From: Polaromonas sp.
GTDB lineage: Bacteria > Pseudomonadota > Gammaproteobacteria > Burkholderiales > Burkholderiaceae
DNA: 44,472 nucleotides
Assembly: GCA_013823505.1 (NCBI GenBank)
Contig: PNMH01000024.1
Span: 1 to 44,472, forward strand
Reading direction: 5' to 3'
How positions within the stretch are numbered: the first letter of the stretch is position 1; every line of letters begins with the position of its first letter. The position numbers and the translations under genes were made by a program. The notes below the pieces were generated by a model that was not told the DNA's origin, searched no databases, and saw only the letters and a list, made by a program, of their open reading frames with translations. Shown in pieces: positions 15,762-23,607 of the stretch.

Positions 15762-16043
15762 CTAGAGCGCCGAGGCGCCCCTCTCAAGCAGCTGATCCGT
15801 GCCAATTCGCGCAACGATTGCGAGTGCTAAGGCCAGGCGCGCGGCGGAGTGCTCCTCGTCGCTGGGGAGCGAGTCCAGCGCATCGCCCAGCGCGAATGTC
15901 CCCTCAATCTGACCGATGTGCAGGGCTTCCTCTCGAGCTTCTTCTTCGCTCAGGTCTCCTGAGCGCAAGCGCTGTAGCCACACGTCAATAAGCTCATGGC
16001 CGCCAGGAGCGCGGATCTGCATTTTGTAGGGCTGGTTTTTCAT
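15762..16043 (-). CDS. Small protein of unknown function (93 aa)
   Basis: I do not recognise this protein. It starts MKNQPYKMQIRAPGGHELID and continues with a charged helix (LRSGDLSEEEAREEALHIGQ) and a hydrophobic alanine/leucine-rich helix near the C-terminus (AARLALALAIVARIG). It is probably cytoplasmic and all-helical after a short strand. The ATG at 16043 has GGAAC eight bases upstream; a TTG four codons earlier is possible. It is the last of a run of small minus-strand frames starting at 17104 and may share their transcript. Confidence 0.5.
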   Translation of the reverse strand: MKNQPYKMQIRAPGGHELIDVWLQRLRSGDLSEEEAREEALHIGQIEGTFALGDALDSLPSDEEHSAARLALALAIVARIGTDQLLERGASAL

Positions 16044-16094
16044 TCTTTGTTCCAAGAGGTTCCATTGATCTGGCGGTGTTTGTTTTCAGGTGGC

Positions 16095-16250
16095 TCAGTT
16101 GGTGACAGGAAATTTGACGTGGTCGAAGTTGCCGGATTCGAGAAAGGCCGAGGCTTCAGAGCCTTGTGCAAGATCGTAGGTGCGGCCGTCGTTCAGAACC
16201 AGGCGGTTCTTGATGGACCGGGTGGCGGCGTTTTTGGTGGCGGTGGTAAT
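16095..16250 (-). pseudogene. Protein-like frame of about 51 codons lacking a normal start codon
   Basis: Read on the minus strand, the frame before the TGA at 16097-16095 is convincingly protein-like: it runs TTATKNAATRSIKNRLVLND, then GRTYDLAQGSEASAFLESGN and FDHVKFPVTN. Upstream in frame it meets two consecutive TAA codons, and there is no ATG, GTG or TTG between. The only candidate initiator is an ATT at 16250-16248, five bases after GAAGG. So it is either the 3' remnant of a longer gene or a small gene using the rare ATT start. I do not recognise the family. Confidence 0.35.
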
Positions 16251-16361
16251 AGTGGCCTTCGGTTATTATCGGCAGCGTGGTTGCTGGTTAGATTTCTTGA
16301 GGATTGCCGAGATGTCCTGGAGTTTTTGTCAACACTCGCTGCAGACCTATTGCAAGATGTA

Positions 16362-16637
16362 TCAGAGGTCCTTCAGCAGCTGCTCAATTGCTCGATTGGC
16401 GAGCTCGGCATCAACCATGGCTAACATTTCCGCCACGCGCGCCGCGCGCCGCTGGCGCAGGTAATCCTCGTAGCGATTCTCGGGATCTCTCGCGGGCAGC
16501 ATGGGCGATCGCAAAAGCGCCACCGCATCCGGGTCCGCTGCGACCAGGCTCATGTGTTGAGTCAACGGCCCCATGTTGGAGAGGTCTAGCCGCCGCGCGA
16601 TCTCGACAATCTCCATGCCCGTGTGGAAAATCTTCAC
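16362..16637 (-). CDS. Small repeat-containing protein of unknown function (91 aa)
   Basis: I do not recognise the family. After a short N-terminal part (MKIFHTGMEIVEIARRLDLS) it contains VAADPDAVALLRSPMLPARD and ends VAEMLAMVDAELANRAIEQL. This C-terminal unit repeats, in diverged form, twice inside the gene just upstream. The start overlaps the upstream stop by four bases (16634-16637), which indicates translational coupling. It is helical and charged with no signal or membrane segment, and lies in the accessory part close to the tRNA scar. Confidence 0.6.
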   Translation of the reverse strand: MKIFHTGMEIVEIARRLDLSNMGPLTQHMSLVAADPDAVALLRSPMLPARDPENRYEDYLRQRRAARVAEMLAMVDAELANRAIEQLLKDL

Positions 16638-17104
16638 AGCGCGCCATCCATTGCGCGCCGTGCGAGCTCTGCGTCAACGCGAGCGATCATTTCATGTACA
16701 CGGCCCGCCATCATGGCGCCCGTAGTTCCGGGCTCCATCGGGAGCACGGACTCCCTCAGAGTGAGGAGGGCAGAGGGATCGTCTGCGAGCGTGGCTACCG
16801 CATTGCTAGGGATTTCCCCGCCACGCATTAGCAGCTGGCGTAGCTCGAGCGCGTTGGGGCCGACGGGTCCTGCCAGCAACTCGTCTATGGAACGACGCGC
16901 AAGCAGCGCGTCGGCCTCTGCGATCATTTCGCCCACGCGCACTCCGGGATGATCCCAGCCCAGTGTGCGGGCGGCTGCCAAGGCCTCGGGACTGTCTGCA
17001 AGCGCGCAGACGAGCTCCTCTCGCGGCGCCATGATCAGGACTAGGTGCGACTCATCTGATCGGCTCCGAAGAGCCTGCGCGAAAACGTTGAGATCGATGG
17101 CCAT
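16634..17104 (-). CDS. Repeat-containing protein of unknown function (156 aa)
   Basis: I do not recognise the family. After MAIDLNVFAQALRSRSDESH the protein is built of two similar units. Unit 1 has ALADSPEALAAARTLGWDHP, then EMIAEADALLARRSIDELLA. Unit 2 has TLADDDPSALL-like TLADDPSALLTLRESVLP, then EMIARVDAELARRAMDGAL at the very end. The same unit forms the C-terminus of the next protein. The common core is M-[IL]-A-x-x-D-A-x-L-A-x-R-[AS]-[IM]-[DE]-x-x-L. Alpha-helical repeats of this kind often mediate protein contacts, but that is inference. No strong ribosome-binding site precedes the ATG at 17104. Confidence 0.6.
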   Translation of the reverse strand: MAIDLNVFAQALRSRSDESHLVLIMAPREELVCALADSPEALAAARTLGWDHPGVRVGEMIAEADALLARRSIDELLAGPVGPNALELRQLLMRGGEIPSNAVATLADDPSALLTLRESVLPMEPGTTGAMMAGRVHEMIARVDAELARRAMDGAL

Positions 17105-17196
17105 GTGTGGTGCGTTATTCGGTGCGTTATCGAGGATTCAGGGGGATTCCAGGGGACTTTCTTGAGATATCTGCTCTATGAAGCCCCGTGATATAC

Positions 17197-17223
17197 TTGG
17201 TTCGAGTCCAATCGCGCCTACCA
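17197..17223 (+). other. tRNA 3'-end fragment (probably tRNA-Val), attachment-site-like
   Basis: The 27 nt begin TTGGTTCGAGTCCAAT and end in CGCGCCT, A and CCA. They contain the T-arm (loop TTCGAGT), the 3' acceptor strand, the discriminator base A and CCA. The rest of the tRNA is missing: the sequence before it has no anticodon or D-arm. The implied 5' acceptor, AGGCGCG, fits the tRNA-Val(GAC) I recall from related bacteria. Tyrosine recombinases of genomic islands use tRNA 3' ends and leave such duplicates. A normal terminator follows at 17255. Confidence 0.65.
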
Positions 17224-17254
17224 AACCTTTCCGGATGCCAGGCATCCAGCAACC

Positions 17255-17281
17255 AAGCCCGACCCTGAGTCGGGCTTTTTT
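17255..17281 (+). terminator. Rho-independent terminator after the tRNA fragment
   Basis: AAGCCCGAC (17255-17263) and GTCGGGCTT (17269-17277) form a nine-bp stem around CCTGA, followed by a T-run. It was probably the terminator of the original complete tRNA gene and now stands upstream of phaR. Confidence 0.8.
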
Positions 17282-17437
17282 GTGTCCGGTTCTGATCGTT
17301 TGCCTGAAATGCGCGGTGATCGTTAGCATGCACAGGGAAAACCCATGCTGCGGGGGCGTTCAAGCGTTTCTAGAATGCCCCATGAACCCCCGGCCGTATC
17401 CGGGGGTTTGCTCCCCTCCATCCAGAAAGACCCATCA

Positions 17438-17974
17438 GTGCAAAAGAACAAGGCCGAGAGTGGCAGCCAGCCCGCTGTGCGCGTCATCAAGAAGTACCCG
17501 AACCGGCGTCTCTACGACACCGATACCTCGTCGTACATCACGTTGGCCGAGGTCAAGACACTGGTGATGGACAACGAGCCCTTTGTGGTGCGCGATGCCA
17601 AGTCCAACGACGACCTCACGCGCAGCATCCTGCTGCAGATCATTCTGGAAGAAGAAACGGCGGGCGTTCCGATCTTCACCGAGCAGGTGCTGGCCAACAT
17701 CATTCGTTTCTACGGTCACGCCATGCAGGACTTCATGGGGGCCTACCTTGAAAAGAACGTGCAGATCTTCATGGATCTGCAGCACAAGATGACTGAGCAG
17801 TCCACGGGGGCGAATCCTGAAGCCTGGAAGCAGTTCATGAATGTGCAGTCCCCCATGATGCAGGGCATGATGGGCACGTATCTGGAGCAATCGCGCAGCG
17901 CGTTCACGCAGATGCAGGAGCAGATGCAGAAGAACAGCGAACAGATGCTGGCGGCGCTCGGGCTCAAGCGATAG
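17438..17974 (+). CDS. phaR: Polyhydroxyalkanoate synthesis repressor PhaR
   Basis: The 178-residue DNA- and PHB-binding repressor controls phasin and polyhydroxyalkanoate genes. It has the N-terminal PHB/PHA accumulation regulator DNA-binding domain (VRVIKKYPNRRLYDTDTSSY, then ITLAEVKTLV) and the following PHB-binding domain (LLQIILEEETAGVPIFTEQV). The C-terminal half is rich in Gln and Met and helical (MMQGMMGTYLEQSRSAFTQM). I start it at the GTG at 17438 (MQKNKAESG); the frame is open to 17345, and an ATG at 17378 is possible but would add an unconserved-looking leader. It is the first clear core gene to the right of the tRNA scar. Confidence 0.88.
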   Translation: MQKNKAESGSQPAVRVIKKYPNRRLYDTDTSSYITLAEVKTLVMDNEPFVVRDAKSNDDLTRSILLQIILEEETAGVPIFTEQVLANIIRFYGHAMQDFMGAYLEKNVQIFMDLQHKMTEQSTGANPEAWKQFMNVQSPMMQGMMGTYLEQSRSAFTQMQEQMQKNSEQMLAALGLKR

Positions 17975-18018
17975 GGTCGAGATCAGCGACATCGGGCCGG
18001 GTCTGAGACAATCGGGTG

Positions 18019-19404
18019 ATGTCTGAAACGCTTGTCCCGGTCGCCAACGCGGCCCCCAAAGTCGGTTTTGTCAGCCTGGGTTGTCCCAAGGCGCTCACCG
18101 ATTCCGAACTCATCCTCACGCAGCTCAGCGCTGAGGGCTATCAAACTTCCAAGACTTTCGCCGGCGCCGACCTGGTGATCGTCAACACCTGCGGCTTCAT
18201 TGACGACGCCGTGCGCGAAAGCCTGGACACCATCGGTGAAGCCCTGGCCGAGAACGGCAAGGTCATCGTCACCGGCTGTCTGGGCGCACGCGAAGGGGAG
18301 GGCGGCGGCAATCTGGTGCGCCAGATGCATCCCAGTGTGCTCGCCGTCACCGGCCCGCACGCCACGCACGAAGTGATGACCGCAGTGCATCAGCACCTGC
18401 CCAAGCCGCACGACCCCTTTGTGGATCTGGTGCCGCCACAAGGCATCAAACTCACGCCGCGCCACTACGCCTACCTGAAGATCAGCGAAGGCTGCAACCA
18501 CCGTTGCACCTTCTGCATCATCCCTTCCATGCGTGGTGATCTGGTGAGCCGCCCGATCGGGGATGTGTTGACCGAAGCACGCAAGTTGTTCGAAGCTGGC
18601 GTCAAGGAGCTGCTGGTGGTCAGCCAGGACACTTCCGCTTATGGGGTCGATGTGAAGTACCGCACCGGCTTTTGGGACGGCAAGCCGGTGAAGACGCGCA
18701 TGTTGGACCTCGTTCGCTCGCTGGGAGAGCTGGCCAAGGGTTACGGTGCTTGGGTGCGCTTGCACTACGTGTATCCGTACCCGCATGTGGACGAGATCAT
18801 TCCGCTCATGGCCGAAGGTTTGTGCCTGCCGTACCTTGATGTGCCGCTGCAGCACAGCCATCCCGACGTGTTGCGTCGCATGAAGCGTCCGGCCAGTGGC
18901 GAGAAGAACCTGGAGCGCATCGCGCGCTGGCGCGAACTGTGTCCAGAGATTGTGGTGCGCAGCACCTTCATCGCCGGCTTCCCAGGCGAGACCGAAGCCG
19001 AGTTCGACCACCTGCTCGATTTCCTGCGCGAGGCACGCATTGATCGCGCAGGGTGTTTTGCCTATTCGCCGGTGACGGGCGCTGTGGCCAACGAATTGCC
19101 CGACGCGGTGCCTGACGCCTTGCGAGAAGAGCGCCGTGCGCGCTTCATGGCGGTGGCGGAATCGGTGTCGGCCGAGAAGCTGCAACAGCGAGTCGGCGCG
19201 ACCATGCAGGTCTTGGTGGATTCCGCGCCCGGCATGGGCAAGAAGGGTGGCGTCGGCCGCAGCTATGCGGATGCGCCCGAGATCGATGGCGTGGTGCGTT
19301 TGCTGCCTCCCGAGAAGATCAGCAAGACTTTGAAGGTGGGCGAGTTCACCAAGGCAAGAGTCGTCGCGGCACAGGGACACGATTTATTGGCGGTCCCGAT
19401 TTGA
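18019..19404 (+). CDS. rimO: Ribosomal protein S12 methylthiotransferase RimO
   Basis: This radical-SAM enzyme (461 residues) adds a methylthio group to an aspartate of ribosomal protein S12. The N-terminal UPF0004 domain has cluster cysteines C22, C58 and C87. The radical-SAM domain has C159-x3-C163-x2-C166 ([13 protein letters not shown]). The C-terminal TRAM domain starts near residue 390. The loop of [14 protein letters not shown] and the PYPHVDEII segment are typical of RimO rather than MiaB. The ATG at 18019 is preferred to the GTG one codon earlier. The gene lies 44 bp after phaR. Confidence 0.95.
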   Translation: MSETLVPVANAAPKVGFVSLGCPKALTDSELILTQLSAEGYQTSKTFAGADLVIVNTCGFIDDAVRESLDTIGEALAENGKVIVTGCLGAREGEGGGNLVRQMHPSVLAVTGPHATHEVMTAVHQHLPKPHDPFVDLVPPQGIKLTPRHYAYLKISEGCNHRCTFCIIPSMRGDLVSRPIGDVLTEARKLFEAGVKELLVVSQDTSAYGVDVKYRTGFWDGKPVKTRMLDLVRSLGELAKGYGAWVRLHYVYPYPHVDEIIPLMAEGLCLPYLDVPLQHSHPDVLRRMKRPASGEKNLERIARWRELCPEIVVRSTFIAGFPGETEAEFDHLLDFLREARIDRAGCFAYSPVTGAVANELPDAVPDALREERRARFMAVAESVSAEKLQQRVGATMQVLVDSAPGMGKKGGVGRSYADAPEIDGVVRLLPPEKISKTLKVGEFTKARVVAAQGHDLLAVPI

Positions 19405-19534
19405 TGACAGAGGCCCGTCTCTTGGTGACCCCAGGCAGCGCGGCATTTGTTCAGCCACGCATGCTGCGAATTTCGCAGCGTGTGATCAGCGTGTCAGCAG
19501 GCGTTGTTGCGCTTGCTTGCGTTGAGACAAAAGA

Positions 19535-19569
19535 AAAGGGCCTGCAAACATCACGTTTGCAGGCCCTTT
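19535..19569 (-). terminator. Terminator of tRNA-Leu, probably bidirectional
   Basis: AAAGGGCCTGCAAAC (19535-19549) and GTTTGCAGGCCCTTT (19555-19569) form a perfect 15-bp stem around ATCAC. On the minus strand it is followed by TTCTTTTG, giving a good terminator six bases after the tRNA. On the plus strand the TTT tail is short, but it may also end the rimO transcript. Confidence 0.85.
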
Positions 19570-19574
19570 ATGAT

Positions 19575-19659
<85 letters not shown>

Positions 19660-19693
19660 ATTTCAGGAAAAACGCAATTATAGCAGAGAAAAA

Positions 19694-21994
19694 GTGAACG
19701 AAAAAAACAGCCTGTTGGCCGAATATGAAGGTGTCGTCTCCGGTCATCGGGACGGCCATGGTTTTGTGATCCGTGACGATGGTCAGGCCGATATCTATCT
19801 GCCCTCCAACGAGATGCGGGCGGTGCTGCACAAGGATCGGGTCAAGGCCCGCATCGTGCGGCTGGACCGCAAGGGCCGTCCCGAAGGACGCGTGACGGAA
19901 ATCGTCGAACGCTCCGACTCCCCCATCATTGGCCGCCTGCTGCAAGAGAGCGGTGTGTGGCTGGTGGCGCCTGAAGACAAGCGCTATGGGCAGGACGTGT
20001 TGATCCCCAAGGGCGCCACCGGTTCGGCCAAGCCGGGCCAGGTGGTGGTGGTGCAACTCACCGAACCGCCTGCGCTGTATGGGCAGCCCGTTGGCCGTGT
20101 GAAAGAAGTGCTGGGCGAGATCGACGATCCCGGCATGGAGATCGAGATCGCGGTGCGCAAGTACGGCGTACCGCATGAGTTTTCCGACGCCGCCATGGCG
20201 CAGGCCCGTGCACTGCCCGACCACGTGCGCGCAGCCGATCACAAGGGGCGCGTGGACCTGCGCGATGTGCCCCTGGTCACCATTGATGGCGAGGACGCGC
20301 GCGACTTCGACGACGCCGTGTACTGCGAACCCGCCAAAGTCGGCAAGGGCAAAGGTTGGCGCTTGCTGGTGGCCATTGCCGACGTGAGCAACTACGTGCA
20401 GACCGGCTCGGCGATCGACATCGACGCCTATGACCGCGCCACGTCGGTCTATTTCCCGCGCCGCGTGATTCCCATGTTGCCGGAAAAGCTCTCCAACGGT
20501 CTGTGTTCGCTCAACCCGGGTGTGGAGCGGCTGTGCATGGTGTGCGACATGCTGGTTAACGCCAAGGGCGAGGTGCACGCGTACCAGTTCTATCCGGCGG
20601 TGATGTTCAGCCACGCGCGCTTTACTTACACCGAAGTGGCGGCCATTCTTCAGAACACGCGCGGCCCCGAAGCCAGCCAGCGCAAGGCGCTCGTGCCCTA
20701 TCTGCTGAACTTGCACGACGTGTACCGCGCCCTGCTGGCGGCGCGCGGCGAGCGTGGTGCGGTGGACTTCGAGACCACCGAGACACAGATCGTCTGCGAC
20801 GAGTCGGGCCGCATCGAGAAGATCATTCCGCGCACCCGCAATGACGCGCACAAAGTGATTGAAGAAGCGATGCTGGCGGCCAACGTCTGCTCGGCTGACT
20901 TCATCAGCGAGGGCAAGCACACCGGCCTGTTCCGCGTGCACGAAGGACCCACACCCGAGAAGCAGGAAATCCTGCGCAACTACCTCAAGGCCATGGGCGT
21001 GTCGCAGACCATCGGCGACAACCCCAAGCCGGCCGACTTCCAGAAGATCGCGGCGGCCACGAAGGACCGACCCGAGTCGCAACAGATCCACACCATGCTG
21101 CTGCGATCGATGCAGCAGGCGATCTACACCCCGATCAACAGTGGCCACTTTGGTCTGGCGTTCGAGGCTTACACCCACTTCACCAGCCCGATCCGCCGTT
21201 ACCCCGATTTGCTGGTGCACCGCGTGATCAAGGCGATCCTGGCGCGAAAGCGCTACGAGTTGCCCGCACTGCCCACCCCGGGCGAGGCCCACGCCAAGCT
21301 GAGCAAACGGCTGGCCAGCCGCGCCAAACCACTGGCCGTGGGCGAGGTGGTGAAGAAGCCATCGGTCGACACGCTGGCCTGGCAGGCCGCCGGCCTGCAC
21401 TGCAGCGCCAATGAGCGCCGCGCAGATGAAGCCAGCCGCGATGTGGAGGCCTGGCTCAAGTGCAAGTACATGCGCGAGCACCTCGGCGAAGAGTTCAGCG
21501 GTGTCGTGAGCTCGGTCACCAGCTTTGGTTTGTTCGTCACGCTGGATGCCATGTACGTCGAAGGCCTGGTGCACATCACCGAACTCGGTGGCGAGTATTT
21601 CCGCTTTGACGAAGCGCGTCAGGAGCTGCGCGGCGAACGTACGGGCATCCGTTACGCGCTGGGCAGCCGCGTGCAGGTGCAGGTGAGCCGCGTCGACCTG
21701 GACGGCCGCCGTATCGACTTCCGCCTGGTGAGCGGCGACGACGATCTGGTCTTGCGTGCGATGCGCGACAAGACAGGCCAGGCGGGTGCGCCGGAGGGTG
21801 CTGCAGGCTCCGGGCGTGGCGGCAAGGCCCAGCGGGGACGCGCTCCCGAGGGCGCTGCGGCGAGCCGCCAGGACAGGGCGCCGCGCGCTCCCGCCATGGA
21901 GACCAAGCCGCCAGGGAAAAAGGCGGCGAGCAAGAAGTCGGACCGTGGCGCTGCTCGCAGCACGGCCAATCAACCGCGCAAGAGCCGGCGTTGA
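19694..21994 (+). CDS. rnr: Ribonuclease R
   Basis: This 3'-to-5' processive exoribonuclease (766 residues) degrades structured RNA and defective rRNA. The cold-shock domains at the N-terminus (SGHRDGHGFVIRDDGQADIY) are followed by the catalytic RNB domain with D198, D204, D206 and D207 in IDGEDARDFDDAVY, and then an S1 domain (about 597-680, FSGVVSSVTSFGLFVTLDAM). A basic, low-complexity tail of about 70 residues rich in Arg, Lys, Ala and Gly follows, as is usual in RNase R. I use the GTG at 19694 (MNEKNSLLAEYEGVV); the open frame upstream runs through the tRNA gene and is not coding. Its stop overlaps the next start. Confidence 0.94.
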   Translation: MNEKNSLLAEYEGVVSGHRDGHGFVIRDDGQADIYLPSNEMRAVLHKDRVKARIVRLDRKGRPEGRVTEIVERSDSPIIGRLLQESGVWLVAPEDKRYGQDVLIPKGATGSAKPGQVVVVQLTEPPALYGQPVGRVKEVLGEIDDPGMEIEIAVRKYGVPHEFSDAAMAQARALPDHVRAADHKGRVDLRDVPLVTIDGEDARDFDDAVYCEPAKVGKGKGWRLLVAIADVSNYVQTGSAIDIDAYDRATSVYFPRRVIPMLPEKLSNGLCSLNPGVERLCMVCDMLVNAKGEVHAYQFYPAVMFSHARFTYTEVAAILQNTRGPEASQRKALVPYLLNLHDVYRALLAARGERGAVDFETTETQIVCDESGRIEKIIPRTRNDAHKVIEEAMLAANVCSADFISEGKHTGLFRVHEGPTPEKQEILRNYLKAMGVSQTIGDNPKPADFQKIAAATKDRPESQQIHTMLLRSMQQAIYTPINSGHFGLAFEAYTHFTSPIRRYPDLLVHRVIKAILARKRYELPALPTPGEAHAKLSKRLASRAKPLAVGEVVKKPSVDTLAWQAAGLHCSANERRADEASRDVEAWLKCKYMREHLGEEFSGVVSSVTSFGLFVTLDAMYVEGLVHITELGGEYFRFDEARQELRGERTGIRYALGSRVQVQVSRVDLDGRRIDFRLVSGDDDLVLRAMRDKTGQAGAPEGAAGSGRGGKAQRGRAPEGAAASRQDRAPRAPAMETKPPGKKAASKKSDRGAARSTANQPRKSRR

Positions 21995-22926
21995 GTGGGC
22001 CGGATGGCGTGAGCGCTGCCTTGAACAAGGCCCCCGCGACCCCGGCAAAAAGGCGGGCTGTCAAGGTCGTGCAGGTGCCGACCGAGCGTCCGTTGCGCAT
22101 CGGCGTGTCGGCCCGCCTGCTGTACCAGGTGCCCTCGGAACTGGGGTTTCGCAACAAGAACCTGCAATACATCGAGCAGTCGCTGGCGCACTGGATCATG
22201 GAGCACGGCGCCATTGCCTTCATGGTGCCTGCCGTCGCGCACGACAGCAAACACGCGGCGCGCCACCTCAAGGTGGAGCATGTGGTGCAGGAGCTTGATG
22301 CGCTGGTGCTGCAGGGTGGAGCTGATGTGGCGCCACAGACCTACGGACAGACACCGATCGACCCGCGCTGGCAGGGCGACGTGGTACGCGACAGGTACGA
22401 GCTGGCCTTGCTCAAGGCATTTCTGGCGCAGAAAAAACCAGTGCTGGGCGTGTGCCGCGGCGCGCAGCTGCTCAATGTGGCGTTTGGCGGCACGCTCTAC
22501 CAGGACATCCCCACCCAGTGCCCGGCGGCCCACGCGCACGTTGACACCGATCTGTACGACCAGCTCGAACACGACGTGACCTTCCTGCAGGGCACCGCCT
22601 TGACCAAGCTCTATCCCCAGGCCTCGCAACTCCGCGTGACCAGCATTCACCACCAGGCGGTGGCAGAGCTGGGCAAAGGCATGGTGGTGGAGGCGGTGTC
22701 GACGCTGGATGGCATGGTGGAGGCGATCCGCTGGACGGGCGATGCGTACGCGCGCGGCGTGCAGTGGCATCCGGAGTTTCACCATGGCCGGCACGCCTTG
22801 GCCGACAGCTCGCCCATCATGCTGGACTTTCTGGAGGCGTCCCGCGAGGCAGCCACGATCCGGCTGGCTGCTGGGCTTGAGCCGGACCCGCGTGTGCCCA
22901 GGCCGCCGTTGAGGCTGGGTGTTTGA
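21991..22926 (+). CDS. Class I glutamine amidotransferase-like hydrolase (peptidase C26, PuuD-like)
   Basis: The 311-residue protein has the C26 gamma-glutamyl hydrolase fold: nucleophile C155 in LGVCRGAQLLN, and H260 and E262 in GVQWHPEF. The family includes PuuD, which hydrolyses gamma-glutamyl-GABA in putrescine breakdown, but no puu genes are nearby, so the substrate is open. The first 30 residues are basic and poorly structured. The start is uncertain: a TTG at 21991 overlaps the rnr stop, and a GTG at 22009 is an alternative. The overlap suggests an operon with rnr. Confidence 0.85.
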   Translation: MSGPDGVSAALNKAPATPAKRRAVKVVQVPTERPLRIGVSARLLYQVPSELGFRNKNLQYIEQSLAHWIMEHGAIAFMVPAVAHDSKHAARHLKVEHVVQELDALVLQGGADVAPQTYGQTPIDPRWQGDVVRDRYELALLKAFLAQKKPVLGVCRGAQLLNVAFGGTLYQDIPTQCPAAHAHVDTDLYDQLEHDVTFLQGTALTKLYPQASQLRVTSIHHQAVAELGKGMVVEAVSTLDGMVEAIRWTGDAYARGVQWHPEFHHGRHALADSSPIMLDFLEASREAATIRLAAGLEPDPRVPRPPLRLGV

Positions 22927-23024
22927 GCGCGGCGAGCTGCGCTCACACTGGCCCCGGTCACCCCTAAACTTCAGATCATTGCGACCAACGTTTCCCAACG
23001 CATCCCCAACCGGATCTGCACCGC

Positions 23025-23576
23025 ATGCGCATCGTTTTTTTCCTGCTTGAAACCTTGTTCTTTTTCCTGATGGCGATGGCGCTGTTGCGCGCGTGGATGA
23101 ACCACTTGCGTGTGCACATGTCGGCCCAACCCGGACGGTTTGCCATCGCCGTCACCGACTGGGTGGTTCAGCCGATGCGGCGAATCTTGCCGCGATCGTT
23201 GGCGCAAAGCCGGGTCGACTGGGGGAGTCTGTTGTCGGCGATCTTGCTGGCACTGGCTTACGGCGGCATCTGGCTGTTGCTGGCTGCAGGCGTGTCGGAG
23301 GTCTCGGCCTCTCCCGCAGGCTGGTTGATCACGGTTCTCAGCATGGCGCTGCGCATTCTGGTGCGCACGGTGCTGCAGGGTTTGATGATCTTGCTGATCG
23401 GCTACGCGATCCTGTCTTGGGTGCAGCCACAGTCGCCGGTGATGGGCACGCTCGACCGGCTCGTTTCGCCGCTGCTGCGGCCCATTCGTCGCGTGATCCC
23501 CTTGGTGGGGGGCGTTGATTTGTCGGTGCTGGTGCTCATCATCCTGCTGCAGGTGGGCTTGATGCTGCTGGGCTGA
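23025..23576 (+). CDS. YggT-family integral membrane protein
   Basis: The 183-residue protein contains two YggT units, each of two hydrophobic helices with an amphipathic P-R-R-containing stretch: VVQPMRRILPRSL near residues 47-59 and LLRPIRRVIPLVGG near 150-163. There are about four to five transmembrane helices in all. The family is conserved across bacteria and plastids and is linked to membrane or osmotic functions, with no firm biochemical role. Eleven bases separate its stop from the stop of the convergent gene on the other strand, and a hairpin covers the junction. Confidence 0.9.
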   Translation: MRIVFFLLETLFFFLMAMALLRAWMNHLRVHMSAQPGRFAIAVTDWVVQPMRRILPRSLAQSRVDWGSLLSAILLALAYGGIWLLLAAGVSEVSASPAGWLITVLSMALRILVRTVLQGLMILLIGYAILSWVQPQSPVMGTLDRLVSPLLRPIRRVIPLVGGVDLSVLVLIILLQVGLMLLG

Positions 23577-23584
23577 GTGTTCGT

Positions 23585-23607
23585 GCGTCAGACCATGGGT
23601 CTGACGC
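23585..23607. terminator. Hairpin between convergent genes
   Basis: GCGTCAGACC (23585-23594) and GGTCTGACGC (23598-23607) are perfect inverted repeats around ATG. They lie between the yggT stop and inside the last codons of the minus-strand nnr gene. No T-tract follows on either strand, so it may block read-through or trim 3' ends rather than be a standard terminator. Confidence 0.4.

Noticed and set aside
17127..17363. Small minus-strand gene across the tRNA fragment
   Set aside because: The frame runs through the tRNA fragment and its terminator and shows no protein features.
17983..19380. 465-codon open frame antisense to rimO
   Set aside because: It is a shadow of rimO, which has complete radical-SAM motifs.
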